64,000 nt of DNA from an uncultured Christensenellaceae bacterium (lineage in GTDB: Bacteria > Bacillota > Clostridia > Christensenellales > Borkfalkiaceae): NCBI GenBank assembly GCA_910588695.1, contig CAJUOV010000002.1:62001-126000 (forward strand), in the 5' to 3' direction. Numbering within the stretch: the stretch's first letter is position 1; each line of letters opens with the position of its first letter. The position numbers and the translations under genes were made by a program. Shown here one piece after another: positions 1-7,854 of the stretch. A model generated the notes under the pieces. The model was not told the origin of the DNA. It saw only the letters and a program-made list of their open reading frames with translations, and made no database searches.

Positions 1-792
1 AAACGACTGAATATCGGAACGGCAAAGCCTACGGAAGAGGAGAAAAAGGGAATTCCGCATTTTCTCATCGACGTTGCCGAACCCGACGAAAATTTTTCCG
101 TCAGCGACTTCGAGCGGCGTGCGCTTCCCATAGTCGAGAATGTGCTTGCGCGGGGAAAAACGCCGATTCTTTGCGGCGGTACGGGATTTTATATGAACGC
201 GCTCTTGTATGCGCAGTCTTTTGGGAACGTGCCCGCCTCGGAGGAGGTAAGGAAAAAATACGAAAAGATTTTTCAAGAGAAGGGCGGGGATTATGTGCAC
301 GGACTTTTGAAAGAGGTAGACCCCGAAAGCGCGGAAAGTTTGCATGTTAACGACAGAGTGCGTGTCGTGCGCGCGCTCGAAATCTTTGAATTGACGGGAA
401 AGAAAAAATCCGATCAGCACGACGAAAAGATTCCCCGTTATCCCTTTGTCGGTTTTGCTTACGATTATCCGCGCGGAGAACTTTACGCGCGGATCGAACG
501 ACGGGTAGACGGAATGATCGAAGCGGGGTTGGTGGAAGAAGTGAAGGAGCTTTTAGAAAGCGGTGTTCCCGAATATGCGCAGAGTATGCAGGCGATCGGC
601 TATAAAGAAGTGGTGGAATATCTCAAAAACGGTGGAATGCAGAGTACTATGTCAGACATAATCAAGAAAAACACGCGAAATTACGCCAAAAGACAGCTTA
701 CTTTCTTTAAGCGGACGGAAAATCTGCATTGGCTGAAACCGTCGCGGGTGGAAGAAGCGACAGAGGAGATCGTAAAAATTTATGAAAATTGA
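1..792 (+). CDS. miaA: tRNA dimethylallyltransferase MiaA (5' truncated by window edge)
   Basis: The frame is open from base 1, so the N-terminus with the P-loop lies upstream. MiaA transfers a dimethylallyl group to the N6 of A37 in tRNAs that read UNN codons. The visible part starts at the KRLNIGTAKP segment, continues with PHFLID and the CGGTGFYMNALL segment, and ends with the typical TRNYAKRQLTFFKR region. The last 11 bases overlap the next gene, so the two are probably cotranscribed. A palindromic repeat element (643-662) lies in-frame in the variable helix just before the TRNYAKRQ motif; that helix tolerates sequence change, so the enzyme is probably intact. Confidence 0.96.
   Translation, partial: KRLNIGTAKPTEEEKKGIPHFLIDVAEPDENFSVSDFERRALPIVENVLARGKTPILCGGTGFYMNALLYAQSFGNVPASEEVRKKYEKIFQEKGGDYVHGLLKEVDPESAESLHVNDRVRVVRALEIFELTGKKKSDQHDEKIPRYPFVGFAYDYPRGELYARIERRVDGMIEAGLVEEVKELLESGVPEYAQSMQAIGYKEVVEYLKNGGMQSTMSDIIKKNTRNYAKRQLTFFKRTENLHWLKPSRVEEATEEIVKIYEN
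643..662 (+). repeat. Copy 1 of the TTATGTC-A-GACATAA palindromic element, inside miaA
   Basis: The sequence AGTACTATGTCAGACATAAT differs from the three intergenic copies (38452, 50623, 61967) by one base in its left flank and one in the variable centre. Here it is read in-frame as part of the coding sequence. See the findings. Confidence 0.65.
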
Positions 793-1999
793 CGAGTTGA
801 TTGCAAAGGCGGAACAGAGACTTGATCCGCTTTTCAAAAAAATCGATGAAACGGCGCTCTTCAATCAGCAAAAAGTTCTCTCCGCTTTTGCGGAAGAGAG
901 AATCGCCGCGCGGCACTTTTTGCAAACGAACGGCTACGGTTACGGCGACGAGGGCAGAGACGCGCTTGCCCGTGTGTTCGCGCGCGCGTTCGGTGCGGAA
1001 CGGGCGATCGTTTCGCCTGCGCTTTTGAGCGGTACGCACACGATCAACGTGGCGCTTTTCGGCATTCTGCGCCCGAACGATCGGGCGCTTATCATTACGG
1101 GAACACCCTATGATACAATCCGCAAAGTGCTCTGGGGAGAGGGGAACGGCTCGTTCAAAGATTTCGGAATCAAGTTCGACGTTGTGGAGCTCGACGGGGG
1201 GAAACCCGATTATCCGGCGATTGCCGCGGCGCTTAAATCGCAAGACTATAAAATGGTCTATATTCAGCGTTCGCGCGGATACGAACTGCGAGATTCGTTT
1301 ACGGTCGGCGAGATCGGCGAAATGTGCTATTTTGTGCGCAACCGCGGTTTTGGCGGTTGTATTTTCTGCGACAACTGTTACGGCGAGTTTGCCGAAGAGA
1401 AGGAACCGACAGAAGTCGGCGTCGATCTGATGGCGGGTTCGCTCATTAAAAACGCGGGGGGCGGACTTGCGCCCACGGGAGGGTATATCGCGGGCAGAGA
1501 GCCGTTTATGGGGCTTGCAGAGGGGCGTCTGACTGCGCCTTCCGTCGGGGCGGAAGTGGGCTCCTATGCCTACGGTTACCGTCTTTTTTATCAGGGCTTC
1601 TTTCTGGCGCCGCACGTTGTCGCGCAGATCCTCAAAGGAGGACTGTTGATCGGGGCTTGCCTCGAATCGCTCGGCTACCGTACTTATCCGAAGACGGACA
1701 AAATTCCCGCAGATATAACCCGCGCCGTTCGCTTCGAAACCGAAAAACAGTTGACCGATTTTATTGTTTCCGTGCAGGAATGCTCCCCCGTAGATTCGTT
1801 TGTACGTCCCGAAGCGTGGGATATGCCGGGGTATGAAGACAAAGTGATCATGGCTGCGGGCACCTTTGTGGGCGGAGCTACAAGCGAACTTTCCGCAGAC
1901 GCGCCCATCCGCGAACCTTACTTGGCGTATTTTCAAGGCGGGCTCACCTACGAACACTGTAAAATCGCCTGTAAAAAAATTCTGGAAAAGCTGGTATAA
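782..1999 (+). CDS. ynbB: YnbB-family PLP-dependent enzyme (methionine gamma-lyase/aluminum-resistance family)
   Basis: A 405-residue protein of the fold-type I PLP family known as Met_gamma_lyase or 'aluminum resistance protein' (YnbB in Bacillus subtilis, also found near miaA). Visible family features are the TNGYGYGDEGRD segment, the SGTHTINVALFG segment, FCDNCYGEF and the probable PLP lysine K223 in GSLIKNAGGG. The substrate is not known for most members. Cys/Met-type beta or gamma elimination is the family assumption, not something shown here. It overlaps miaA by 11 bp and is followed by a strong hairpin terminator, so it ends the transcript. Confidence 0.9.
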   Translation: MKIDELIAKAEQRLDPLFKKIDETALFNQQKVLSAFAEERIAARHFLQTNGYGYGDEGRDALARVFARAFGAERAIVSPALLSGTHTINVALFGILRPNDRALIITGTPYDTIRKVLWGEGNGSFKDFGIKFDVVELDGGKPDYPAIAAALKSQDYKMVYIQRSRGYELRDSFTVGEIGEMCYFVRNRGFGGCIFCDNCYGEFAEEKEPTEVGVDLMAGSLIKNAGGGLAPTGGYIAGREPFMGLAEGRLTAPSVGAEVGSYAYGYRLFYQGFFLAPHVVAQILKGGLLIGACLESLGYRTYPKTDKIPADITRAVRFETEKQLTDFIVSVQECSPVDSFVRPEAWDMPGYEDKVIMAAGTFVGGATSELSADAPIREPYLAYFQGGLTYEHCKIACKKILEKLV

Positions 2000-2009
2000 T
2001 AAAATAAAA

Positions 2010-2039
2010 AACACCCGCAAGTCTTGCGGGTGTTTTTTT
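2010..2039. terminator. Bidirectional rho-independent terminator between ynbB and potD
   Basis: Stem AACACCCGCAA / TTGCGGGTGTT around a GTC loop, with a T run on the right and an A-rich run on the left. It can therefore end both the rightward ynbB transcript and the leftward pot operon. Confidence 0.9.
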
Positions 2040-2046
2040 GGCTTTA

Positions 2047-3558
2047 TCAGGGGCGGATTTCTTTTTGTTCGACGAGGCGGTAGCCTTTTTTCGGTTTGAT
2101 ACGGAATTCGATTTTGGAACTGAATTTCGTAAAAACAACGGTCAGGATAATCACTATTACGCAGACGCAAATTACGATGATTGCCCATGCGTCGAGCGTT
2201 TCGCCCTTGATTTGCGTCCAGAGTTCGTTGATCGCCTCTTCCGCTTCGTCGTAATATCCCATGACTGCGCAACGTTTTACGGTTTCGAGAGGGGGAAATT
2301 GCGCATAGAGCTGGCGGGATAGTTGATCTTCGTATGTATCGATGACATATTCGTTTTCGTCGCCCTCTTTGCGGAAAAAGTAACTCACGTCATAGGGAAC
2401 GGCTTCTTCCTCGTCGCCCTCTTCCACGGAATAGGTGTCGAGTGTGTATTCGAACATTTCATCGCTCGCGATCACCGAAGTGTAGCCGATATAGTAGGAG
2501 TTTCGGACGGCGCTTTCCGGCTTGGACATGAAGTCGATAAAAGCGTGTGCGGCGTGCCGCGTATCCTCGTCGCGCTTTTCGTCCTTTGGCATGACCCAAC
2601 CGTCGAAAAAGAGGTTCGCGCATTCTTCGGGAACGTAAAAATTGAGGAAGGTATCTTGATCTTCCGCTTCGTCCATGGCATAGACCGCGTCGCCGCTCCA
2701 AGCGAAATTCATAGAGATCGTACCTTTGACCATGTCGCTCTTGCCGGTGTCCGTCTCGAAACCGAAAATGTTCTCTTTCATTTTCAGAAGTACTTCTTTT
2801 ACTCTTGTTACCGTTTCGGGGGAGACGTCGTTCATGATTGCGGTAAGTTTTTCCCCGTAGTCGGATGCGCTTTGATCGAGGTTCAAGAGTTCTTCCCGAT
2901 TGAGGATGCCGAGCCCTACAAAGTAGCTGTCGCGCACGTTATCTTTGGTCGTAACTTTCTTTTTGTAGGCGGGATCGAGCATAATGCCCCAGCCTTTTTC
3001 TTTCAGATCCGATTCGATCGCGCCCCCGTTCGCTTCCGGATTATACACAAGTCCCGTCACGCCCCACATATATCCCGCGGCGTACTTTTCAAGGGGCTCT
3101 TCGCCGACGGCGGGCGTATTTTGAAACACCTCTGCAATATAGTCCGAGACGTTTTCGTTGTAAATTGTAAGGCTGTTTGTATCGAGCGGTTCGATCATTC
3201 CCTCGGCGGCGAGCTTCATGATCATGTACTCGGAGGGGCAGACGAGGTCGTATTTATCCCCTAATTTGAGTTGGTTGTACAAGTCCTCGTTCGTGCCGAA
3301 CGTCGAGTAGACGACGCGCACGCTCTTGCCGTATTCCGTTTCGTACCATTCTTCGAATTTATCTAAGATAGGTCGTGTATCGGCGTTGCCCGTTTCGTCG
3401 TAATCGTAGTCGTAAGAGCCTTTTCCGCCTTCGTCGATGTATTCCTCCCAATTATAGACGCGGAGGGTGATTTCACCGTTGGAGGAACAGCCGCCGAGCG
3501 ATAAAAGAGTCGGCGCAAGCAGGGCGACGGAGAGGAACAAAGAAGCGGTTCTCTTCAT
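2047..3558 (-). CDS. potD: Spermidine/putrescine-binding lipoprotein PotD with C-terminal membrane helix
   Basis: Extracellular polyamine-binding component of the PotABCD importer. The N-terminus is a lipoprotein signal ending in LLSLGGCSS (lipobox Cys near residue 24), followed by the VYNWEEYID segment typical of PotD. At 503 residues it is much longer than usual PotD (about 350). Part of the excess is a hydrophobic helix near residues 457-477 followed by a basic tail of about 26 residues, so the protein would be anchored by a lipid at one end and a helix at the other. Last gene of the operon; its ATG overlaps the potC stop by 4 nt. Confidence 0.92.
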   Translation of the reverse strand: MKRTASLFLSVALLAPTLLSLGGCSSNGEITLRVYNWEEYIDEGGKGSYDYDYDETGNADTRPILDKFEEWYETEYGKSVRVVYSTFGTNEDLYNQLKLGDKYDLVCPSEYMIMKLAAEGMIEPLDTNSLTIYNENVSDYIAEVFQNTPAVGEEPLEKYAAGYMWGVTGLVYNPEANGGAIESDLKEKGWGIMLDPAYKKKVTTKDNVRDSYFVGLGILNREELLNLDQSASDYGEKLTAIMNDVSPETVTRVKEVLLKMKENIFGFETDTGKSDMVKGTISMNFAWSGDAVYAMDEAEDQDTFLNFYVPEECANLFFDGWVMPKDEKRDEDTRHAAHAFIDFMSKPESAVRNSYYIGYTSVIASDEMFEYTLDTYSVEEGDEEEAVPYDVSYFFRKEGDENEYVIDTYEDQLSRQLYAQFPPLETVKRCAVMGYYDEAEEAINELWTQIKGETLDAWAIIVICVCVIVIILTVVFTKFSSKIEFRIKPKKGYRLVEQKEIRP

Positions 3559-4370
3559 TTTTTTGCCTCCTTTTTGCGTCTTCCTACAAGATTTGCCGAG
3601 ATCACGACGACAAGTATCACCGCAAAGATGATCGTCGTCAACGCCCAGAACGAAGAGAGCGTTTCGGCGGTATGAGAATTGCCTTTCATGGTTGCGTTAA
3701 ACACATAGGTCGAAATTGTATCGAATCCTGCGGGTTTCAAATAACTGGTTACGATATAGTCGTCGAGCGAGAGGGTAACGGCGAGCATGAATCCGGAGAT
3801 GATTCCGGGGATAATTTGCGGTAGTACCACCGTAAAGATCGCTTTAAACGGACTTGCGCCCAGATCGAGCGCCGCTTCATAGAGATTATGATCCATTTGT
3901 TTGAGTTTGGGGAGCACGGAGAGAACCACGAAAGGGGTGGAAATCACCATGTGCCCGACGAGCAGGGTAAAATAAGATTTCGGGATTCCGATCGTGACGA
4001 ACGTGATTGCGATCGCAAGCGCGGTGACGATTTCGGCGTTTACGACGGGAATCTGAGAAACGCCGTTAATGATTTTTCTTACCCGTTTTTTGTTGTAGAA
4101 GATCCCGATAGCGCCGAACGTTCCCAAAATCGTCGAAAAAACGGCGGAAAGAAGCGCCAAGAGCAGGGTGTTGCCGATCATCGTAAGAATGTCTCTGTCG
4201 CCGAAGAGTTTTTCGTAGTGCGTAAAAGAGAATTCTCCGCCCGTGCCGATCGTGTCTGCGGAGCTGAACGAATAGACGGCAAGCAGAAGAATGGGAGCGT
4301 ACATCAGTGCGAGCACAAGTCCGAGGATCGCCGCTTTCAGGCATTTGATTAAAATTTCTTTACGTTTCAC
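3555..4370 (-). CDS. potC: Spermidine/putrescine ABC transporter permease PotC
   Basis: Inner-membrane permease with several hydrophobic segments beginning at KCLKAAILGLVLALMYAPILL and the EAA-type loop EAALDLGASPFKAIFTVVLPQ. The frame stays open for 100 codons upstream, but that stretch is the antisense-free alternative frame of potB. The GTG at 4368-4370 gives the normal length of 271 residues, a normal N-terminus (VKRKEILIKC) and a GTGA overlap with the potB stop, so I chose it. Works with PotB as the heterodimeric channel driven by PotA. Confidence 0.93.
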   Translation of the reverse strand: MKRKEILIKCLKAAILGLVLALMYAPILLLAVYSFSSADTIGTGGEFSFTHYEKLFGDRDILTMIGNTLLLALLSAVFSTILGTFGAIGIFYNKKRVRKIINGVSQIPVVNAEIVTALAIAITFVTIGIPKSYFTLLVGHMVISTPFVVLSVLPKLKQMDHNLYEAALDLGASPFKAIFTVVLPQIIPGIISGFMLAVTLSLDDYIVTSYLKPAGFDTISTYVFNATMKGNSHTAETLSSFWALTTIIFAVILVVVISANLVGRRKKEAKK

Positions 4371-5155
4371 AGCGATGTCCCCCTGACATTTTCTTCCTGT
4401 TTGAATCCGCCCGAAAGGATGGAGGAAAGCAATACCACCGCGAGCAGAATGAGGGCGATCATCGAACCCATGTGCCAATTCGTGCCGAAGTATGTTTCGA
4501 TAAATTTGCCGATGATCGTCACTTTCGAGTTTCCGAGCATATCCGAGACGACATAGTTTGTCATGGAAGGTAAAAATACCATGGTAGCGCCGCTCAGAAT
4601 TCCGGGGACGGAAAGGGGAACGGTCACGCGGAAAAAGCTCGTAAAGGCGTTTCCGCCGAGGTCTGAGCAAGCCTCGTACAGCGAATTGTCGATTTTAGAC
4701 ATCTGCGTGTAGAGAGGCAGGATCATAAAGGGCAGAAAATCGTATACCATGCCGAATACGGTGTTGAAGTAGTTTGCTTCCCCCAAAAGTCCGATCCAGT
4801 TCATGAGTTCGCGGATCGCATTGATGCGCAGAACGAAATTGATCCACATGGGGGTTACGAATAAAAGAAGAATGACAGATTTGCGTTTGAATTTGCTTCG
4901 CGCTAAAATGAATGAGACGGGAAACGCGATAAACAGGCAGACAACGGTCGTTATAAGCGCAACAACGACGGAATAGGCGATCGTCGTCAGCTTTGTCGGA
5001 TCGGAGAAGAAATTCACGAAGTTCATGAACGAGATATGATTGTTCTTGTCCGTAAACGCGTAGTACACAATGACGAGCATGGGGGCGATTACAAAGAACA
5101 GAAGAAAGACCGCGTAGGGAATGCAGAGCATTTTTCTGGAAAAACGCAACTTCAT
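4367..5155 (-). CDS. potB: Spermidine/putrescine ABC transporter permease PotB
   Basis: 262-residue permease with six or so membrane helices. It begins MKLRFSRKMLCIPYAVFLLFF and carries an EAA loop of the form EACSDLGGNAFTSFFRVTVP that docks on the ATPase. Partner of PotC. Its start overlaps the potA stop and its end overlaps the potC start by 4 nt each, so the pot genes are translationally coupled. Confidence 0.94.
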   Translation of the reverse strand: MKLRFSRKMLCIPYAVFLLFFVIAPMLVIVYYAFTDKNNHISFMNFVNFFSDPTKLTTIAYSVVVALITTVVCLFIAFPVSFILARSKFKRKSVILLLFVTPMWINFVLRINAIRELMNWIGLLGEANYFNTVFGMVYDFLPFMILPLYTQMSKIDNSLYEACSDLGGNAFTSFFRVTVPLSVPGILSGATMVFLPSMTNYVVSDMLGNSKVTIIGKFIETYFGTNWHMGSMIALILLAVVLLSSILSGGFKQEENVRGTSL

Positions 5156-6657
5156 TTTTTCTTTTCCTCCGTATTTTTCAGGGCGAGTTTGATTTTATCT
5201 TTCGGAATAATGACGGATACATAGTCGTTTTCGTTCCAGAGATCGTCGGTGCGGAATACAAAATCTTCTTCGTTCTCTTCCGTCCGGACGATCAGGCGAT
5301 AATGGTCGCCTTTATAGATGATCGAGATGATGTGTCCGTGCGCGCCGCCGAGTGACTCGTCGTCGCTGATCGAAATGTCCTCCAATGCGATTTCCACGTT
5401 GACCTCGGTGCCCGTCATATCGAGTTTTTCGCCCGCAGCCGTCACGAGATAGCCCTCTTCGTCGATACTGCTTCCCGCGTAGAGCTGAGTAAGATCGCAT
5501 TCGAATTCTCCGTCCGCAAACTCGACCGTGTTCCGCTTCGTGATCACGCCGTCGTAGACGTTTTTGGTGTATTTGGGTTTCATCAGGTGAATACCGTCAG
5601 GTGAGACATTCATGCCGATCGCTTCGCCTACTTCGCGGCTTTCGGTGCTTTGGATCACAAGCTCGTATTTACCGACCCTGACGGTGATTTCGTAGTGGAT
5701 TCCTTTGAATACGACGGAGATGACGGTGCCTTTCAGAATGCCGTCCTCAGGTGCGCACATGTGAATGTCTTCGGGACGGACGACGACATCGACCATGTCG
5801 TTTACTTCGAAGTCGTCAAGGCAGGCGAACGTTTTGCCGCAGAATTTTACCTTTCGTTTGCCTACGACGGTGCCGTTGAAGATGTTGCTTTCTCCGATAA
5901 AGTCGGCTACGAAGGTATTTGCGGGTTCGTTGTAGATAGTGGTGGGGGTTCCGATCTGCTGAACGATACCGTCCGCCATGACGACGATGGTATCCGACAT
6001 TGTCAGCGCTTCTTCCTGATCGTGTGTGACGTATATAAAGGTAATGCCGAGCCGCTTGTGCATTTCTTTGAGCTCAATCTGCATTTCCTTTCTCATTTTC
6101 AGATCGAGCGCGCCCAAAGGCTCGTCCAAAAGAAGAATTTCAGGCTCGTTCACGATTGCGCGCGCGATCGCCACGCGTTGCTGCTGGCCGCCCGAGAGGG
6201 TGGAAACGGAACGCTTTTCGAATCCTTCGAGATCGACGATTTCGAGGGCTTTTTTGACTTTTTCGGAAATTTCGGCTTTGGAGAGCCGTTGCTTTTTGAC
6301 GTATTTCTTTCCGTTTTCGTTTTCGTATGTATTGAGAACGCGTTTGCATTTTAAGCCGAACGCGATATTTTCGAAAACATTTAGATGGGGGAAGAGCGCG
6401 TAGCGCTGGAAAACCGTGTTGACGGGGCGTTTATTCGGGGGAAGGTAAGAGATGTCTTTCCCTCCGAGCAGGATCTGTCCGCTTGTGGGAAGATCGAATC
6501 CCGCGATCATTCTCAGAGTGGTCGTCTTTCCGCAACCGGAGGGACCGAGAAAGGTGATGAATTCTCCCTTGTTTACGTAAAAACTTACGTGGTCGAGTAC
6601 AAGGGTATCGTCGTAGTACTTCGTCACGTCTTTAAGTTCGATGATGTGTTCTCCCAT
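5152..6657 (-). CDS. potA: Spermidine/putrescine ABC transporter ATPase PotA with duplicated C-terminal domain
   Basis: Cytoplasmic ATPase of the importer. Walker A GPSGCGKTT (38-46), Q-loop Q84, signature LSGGQ (154-158) and Walker B ILLLDEP (174-180) are intact. About 20 residues are inserted in the helical subdomain (near 105-125). At 501 residues it exceeds normal PotA (about 350-370). The excess is a second copy of the TOBE-like regulatory region: the block around VISVVFKGIHYEITVRV (first copy) matches IISIIYKGDHYRLIVRT (second copy). It follows the regulator gene by 28 bp. Confidence 0.93.
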   Translation of the reverse strand: MGEHIIELKDVTKYYDDTLVLDHVSFYVNKGEFITFLGPSGCGKTTTLRMIAGFDLPTSGQILLGGKDISYLPPNKRPVNTVFQRYALFPHLNVFENIAFGLKCKRVLNTYENENGKKYVKKQRLSKAEISEKVKKALEIVDLEGFEKRSVSTLSGGQQQRVAIARAIVNEPEILLLDEPLGALDLKMRKEMQIELKEMHKRLGITFIYVTHDQEEALTMSDTIVVMADGIVQQIGTPTTIYNEPANTFVADFIGESNIFNGTVVGKRKVKFCGKTFACLDDFEVNDMVDVVVRPEDIHMCAPEDGILKGTVISVVFKGIHYEITVRVGKYELVIQSTESREVGEAIGMNVSPDGIHLMKPKYTKNVYDGVITKRNTVEFADGEFECDLTQLYAGSSIDEEGYLVTAAGEKLDMTGTEVNVEIALEDISISDDESLGGAHGHIISIIYKGDHYRLIVRTEENEEDFVFRTDDLWNENDYVSVIIPKDKIKLALKNTEEKKK

Positions 6658-6685
6658 TTTGTTCTCCTTTTGTAGTTTTATGTTA

Positions 6686-7219
6686 TCAGAAATTCGGGGG
6701 CGTGGAAATCCACAAAAATTTTGCTTTGGATTTTCCGACGTTCAGGATTCGGTGTTCCTTGTTCGCCGTAAAATAAAAACTCTCGCCTTTTTTCAGGTTG
6801 TGCCGTTTACCCGCTTTCTCGATCGAGATGCGTCCTTCGAGCACAAAACCGAATTCCTCGCCTTCGTGCGGGAAATCCGTTCGGGTGTCCGCTCCCGCTT
6901 CGAGTTCTACGAGGACGGGCTCCATCATATTTTTTTGTGCATTGGGGATCACCCATTCGAGCTTCATGCCGTCGGATTGCTTTTCGATATATTCGGATTC
7001 CGTAAAGACGATTTTTTCTTCCGCCTCCTCATGGAAGAAATCCGAAAGATTGCTGCCGAGCGCGTTCAAAAGATCGACAAGAGTGGCGATAGAGGGGCTC
7101 GTCAGATCGTTTTCGAGCTGAGAGATATATCCCTTTGTCAGCTCGCATCGGTCGGCGAGTTCTTCCTGCGTCAGATTTTTCTGCTGACGCATATCTCTTA
7201 ATTTGTTTCCGAGTTCCAT
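6686..7219 (-). CDS. XRE-family regulator with C-terminal cupin domain (PuuR-like)
   Basis: 177 residues. Residues about 5-60 form an XRE helix-turn-helix (LTQEELADRCELTKGYISQLEN). Residues about 105-175 form a small cupin barrel (PHEGEEFGFVLEGRISIE... GESFYFTANKEHRILN). XRE-cupin proteins such as PuuR commonly sense small molecules, and one directly upstream of potABCD is a frequent arrangement. I therefore infer that it senses polyamines and controls itself and the transporter. It is first in the operon, behind a good promoter and two identical 12-bp direct repeats. Confidence 0.9.
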   Translation of the reverse strand: MELGNKLRDMRQQKNLTQEELADRCELTKGYISQLENDLTSPSIATLVDLLNALGSNLSDFFHEEAEEKIVFTESEYIEKQSDGMKLEWVIPNAQKNMMEPVLVELEAGADTRTDFPHEGEEFGFVLEGRISIEKAGKRHNLKKGESFYFTANKEHRILNVGKSKAKFLWISTPPNF

Positions 7220-7275
7220 TTTACTCTCCGGGTTTAGTAATTGTAAACTTTTCGCCTTTTTTTATCAAACTCTCG

Positions 7276-7309
7276 TAAAAATAAACGCAAAGTTTAATAA
7301 AAATAAACG
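7276..7309 (-). promoter_or_regulatory. Putative operator: two direct repeats in the regulator-pot leader
   Basis: The 12-mer TAAAAATAAACG occurs at 7276-7287 and again at 7298-7309, spaced by 22 bp (two helical turns). It lies just downstream of the predicted transcription start of the XRE-cupin/pot operon. Further GTTTA-containing sequences follow toward the start codon. This is the likely binding site of the adjacent regulator (inference). Confidence 0.5.
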
Positions 7310-7320
7310 AAACCGAATGC

Positions 7321-7349
7321 AGTATAGTATAAAGATGCAATAATGTCAA
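7321..7349 (-). promoter_or_regulatory. Sigma-A promoter of the XRE-cupin/potABCD operon
   Basis: On the minus strand TTGACA (7344-7349), a 17-bp spacer and TATACT (7321-7326). This would give a leader of about 95 nt containing the direct repeats. Confidence 0.75.
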
Positions 7350-7400
7350 CTGTTTGAGAGCTGTCGAATAAAAATAATTAGGGGAAAATTATGGAAAATT

Positions 7401-7436
7401 ACAAAAAGAAAAGCGCTTATCCGTAGGGATAAGCGC
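7401..7436 (-). terminator. Terminator of rpsT
   Basis: Stem GCGCTTATCC / GGATAAGCGC with a 3-4 nt loop, followed on the minus strand by TTTTCTTTTTG. Confidence 0.85.
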
Positions 7437-7456
7437 AAACAAAAGCGCGATAGGCG

Positions 7457-7723
7457 TTATGCGTTCAAAGCAGAAAGTTTCTTGGCAAGTTTCGCCTTTT
7501 TATTGTTGGCGTTATTCTTGTGGAGAATTCCTTTCGTTTCCGCCGAATCGATCGCCGAAACCGTTTCGGGATAGAGGGCGTTTGCCGTTTCTTTATCGCC
7601 CGCATTCACGGCGTTCAAGAACTTCTTGATGCTCGTTTTCAAAGCGGATTTGATCGCTTTGTTCTGGCGGGTTTTCTTTTCGGTAACCAATACGCGTTTT
7701 TTTGCTGATTTAATGTTGGGCAC
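7457..7723 (-). CDS. rpsT: 30S ribosomal protein S20
   Basis: 88 residues, highly basic, beginning (GTG start) MPNIKSAKKRVLVTEKKTRQNKAIKSALKT, the standard S20 start; length is normal for the family. It binds 16S rRNA as a helical bundle during 30S assembly. Monocistronic between its own promoter and terminator. A perfect 9-bp inverted repeat (GTTCCTATT at 7740-7748, AATAGGAAC at 7779-7787) brackets its -10 region and leader. Confidence 0.96.
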   Translation of the reverse strand: MPNIKSAKKRVLVTEKKTRQNKAIKSALKTSIKKFLNAVNAGDKETANALYPETVSAIDSAETKGILHKNNANNKKAKLAKKLSALNA

Positions 7724-7766
7724 GGTTTTAACTCCTTTCGTTCCTATTGTCTTAACAACTTTTCAT

Positions 7767-7795
7767 ATTTTAGCATAAAATAGGAACCTTGTAAA
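7767..7795 (-). promoter_or_regulatory. Promoter of rpsT
   Basis: Minus strand TTTACA (7790-7795), 17-bp spacer, TAAAAT (7767-7772). Confidence 0.65.
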
Positions 7796-7854
7796 CTGTT
7801 TTTTGCGCTCATAACGCAAAATTTTCAGAAAAAAACAAAAAAGGAGAGCGGCGT

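Noticed and set aside
707..2272. Long minus-strand open frame opposite ynbB
   Set aside because: It is antisense to a well-supported gene, has low-complexity Arg/His-rich content and no family features.
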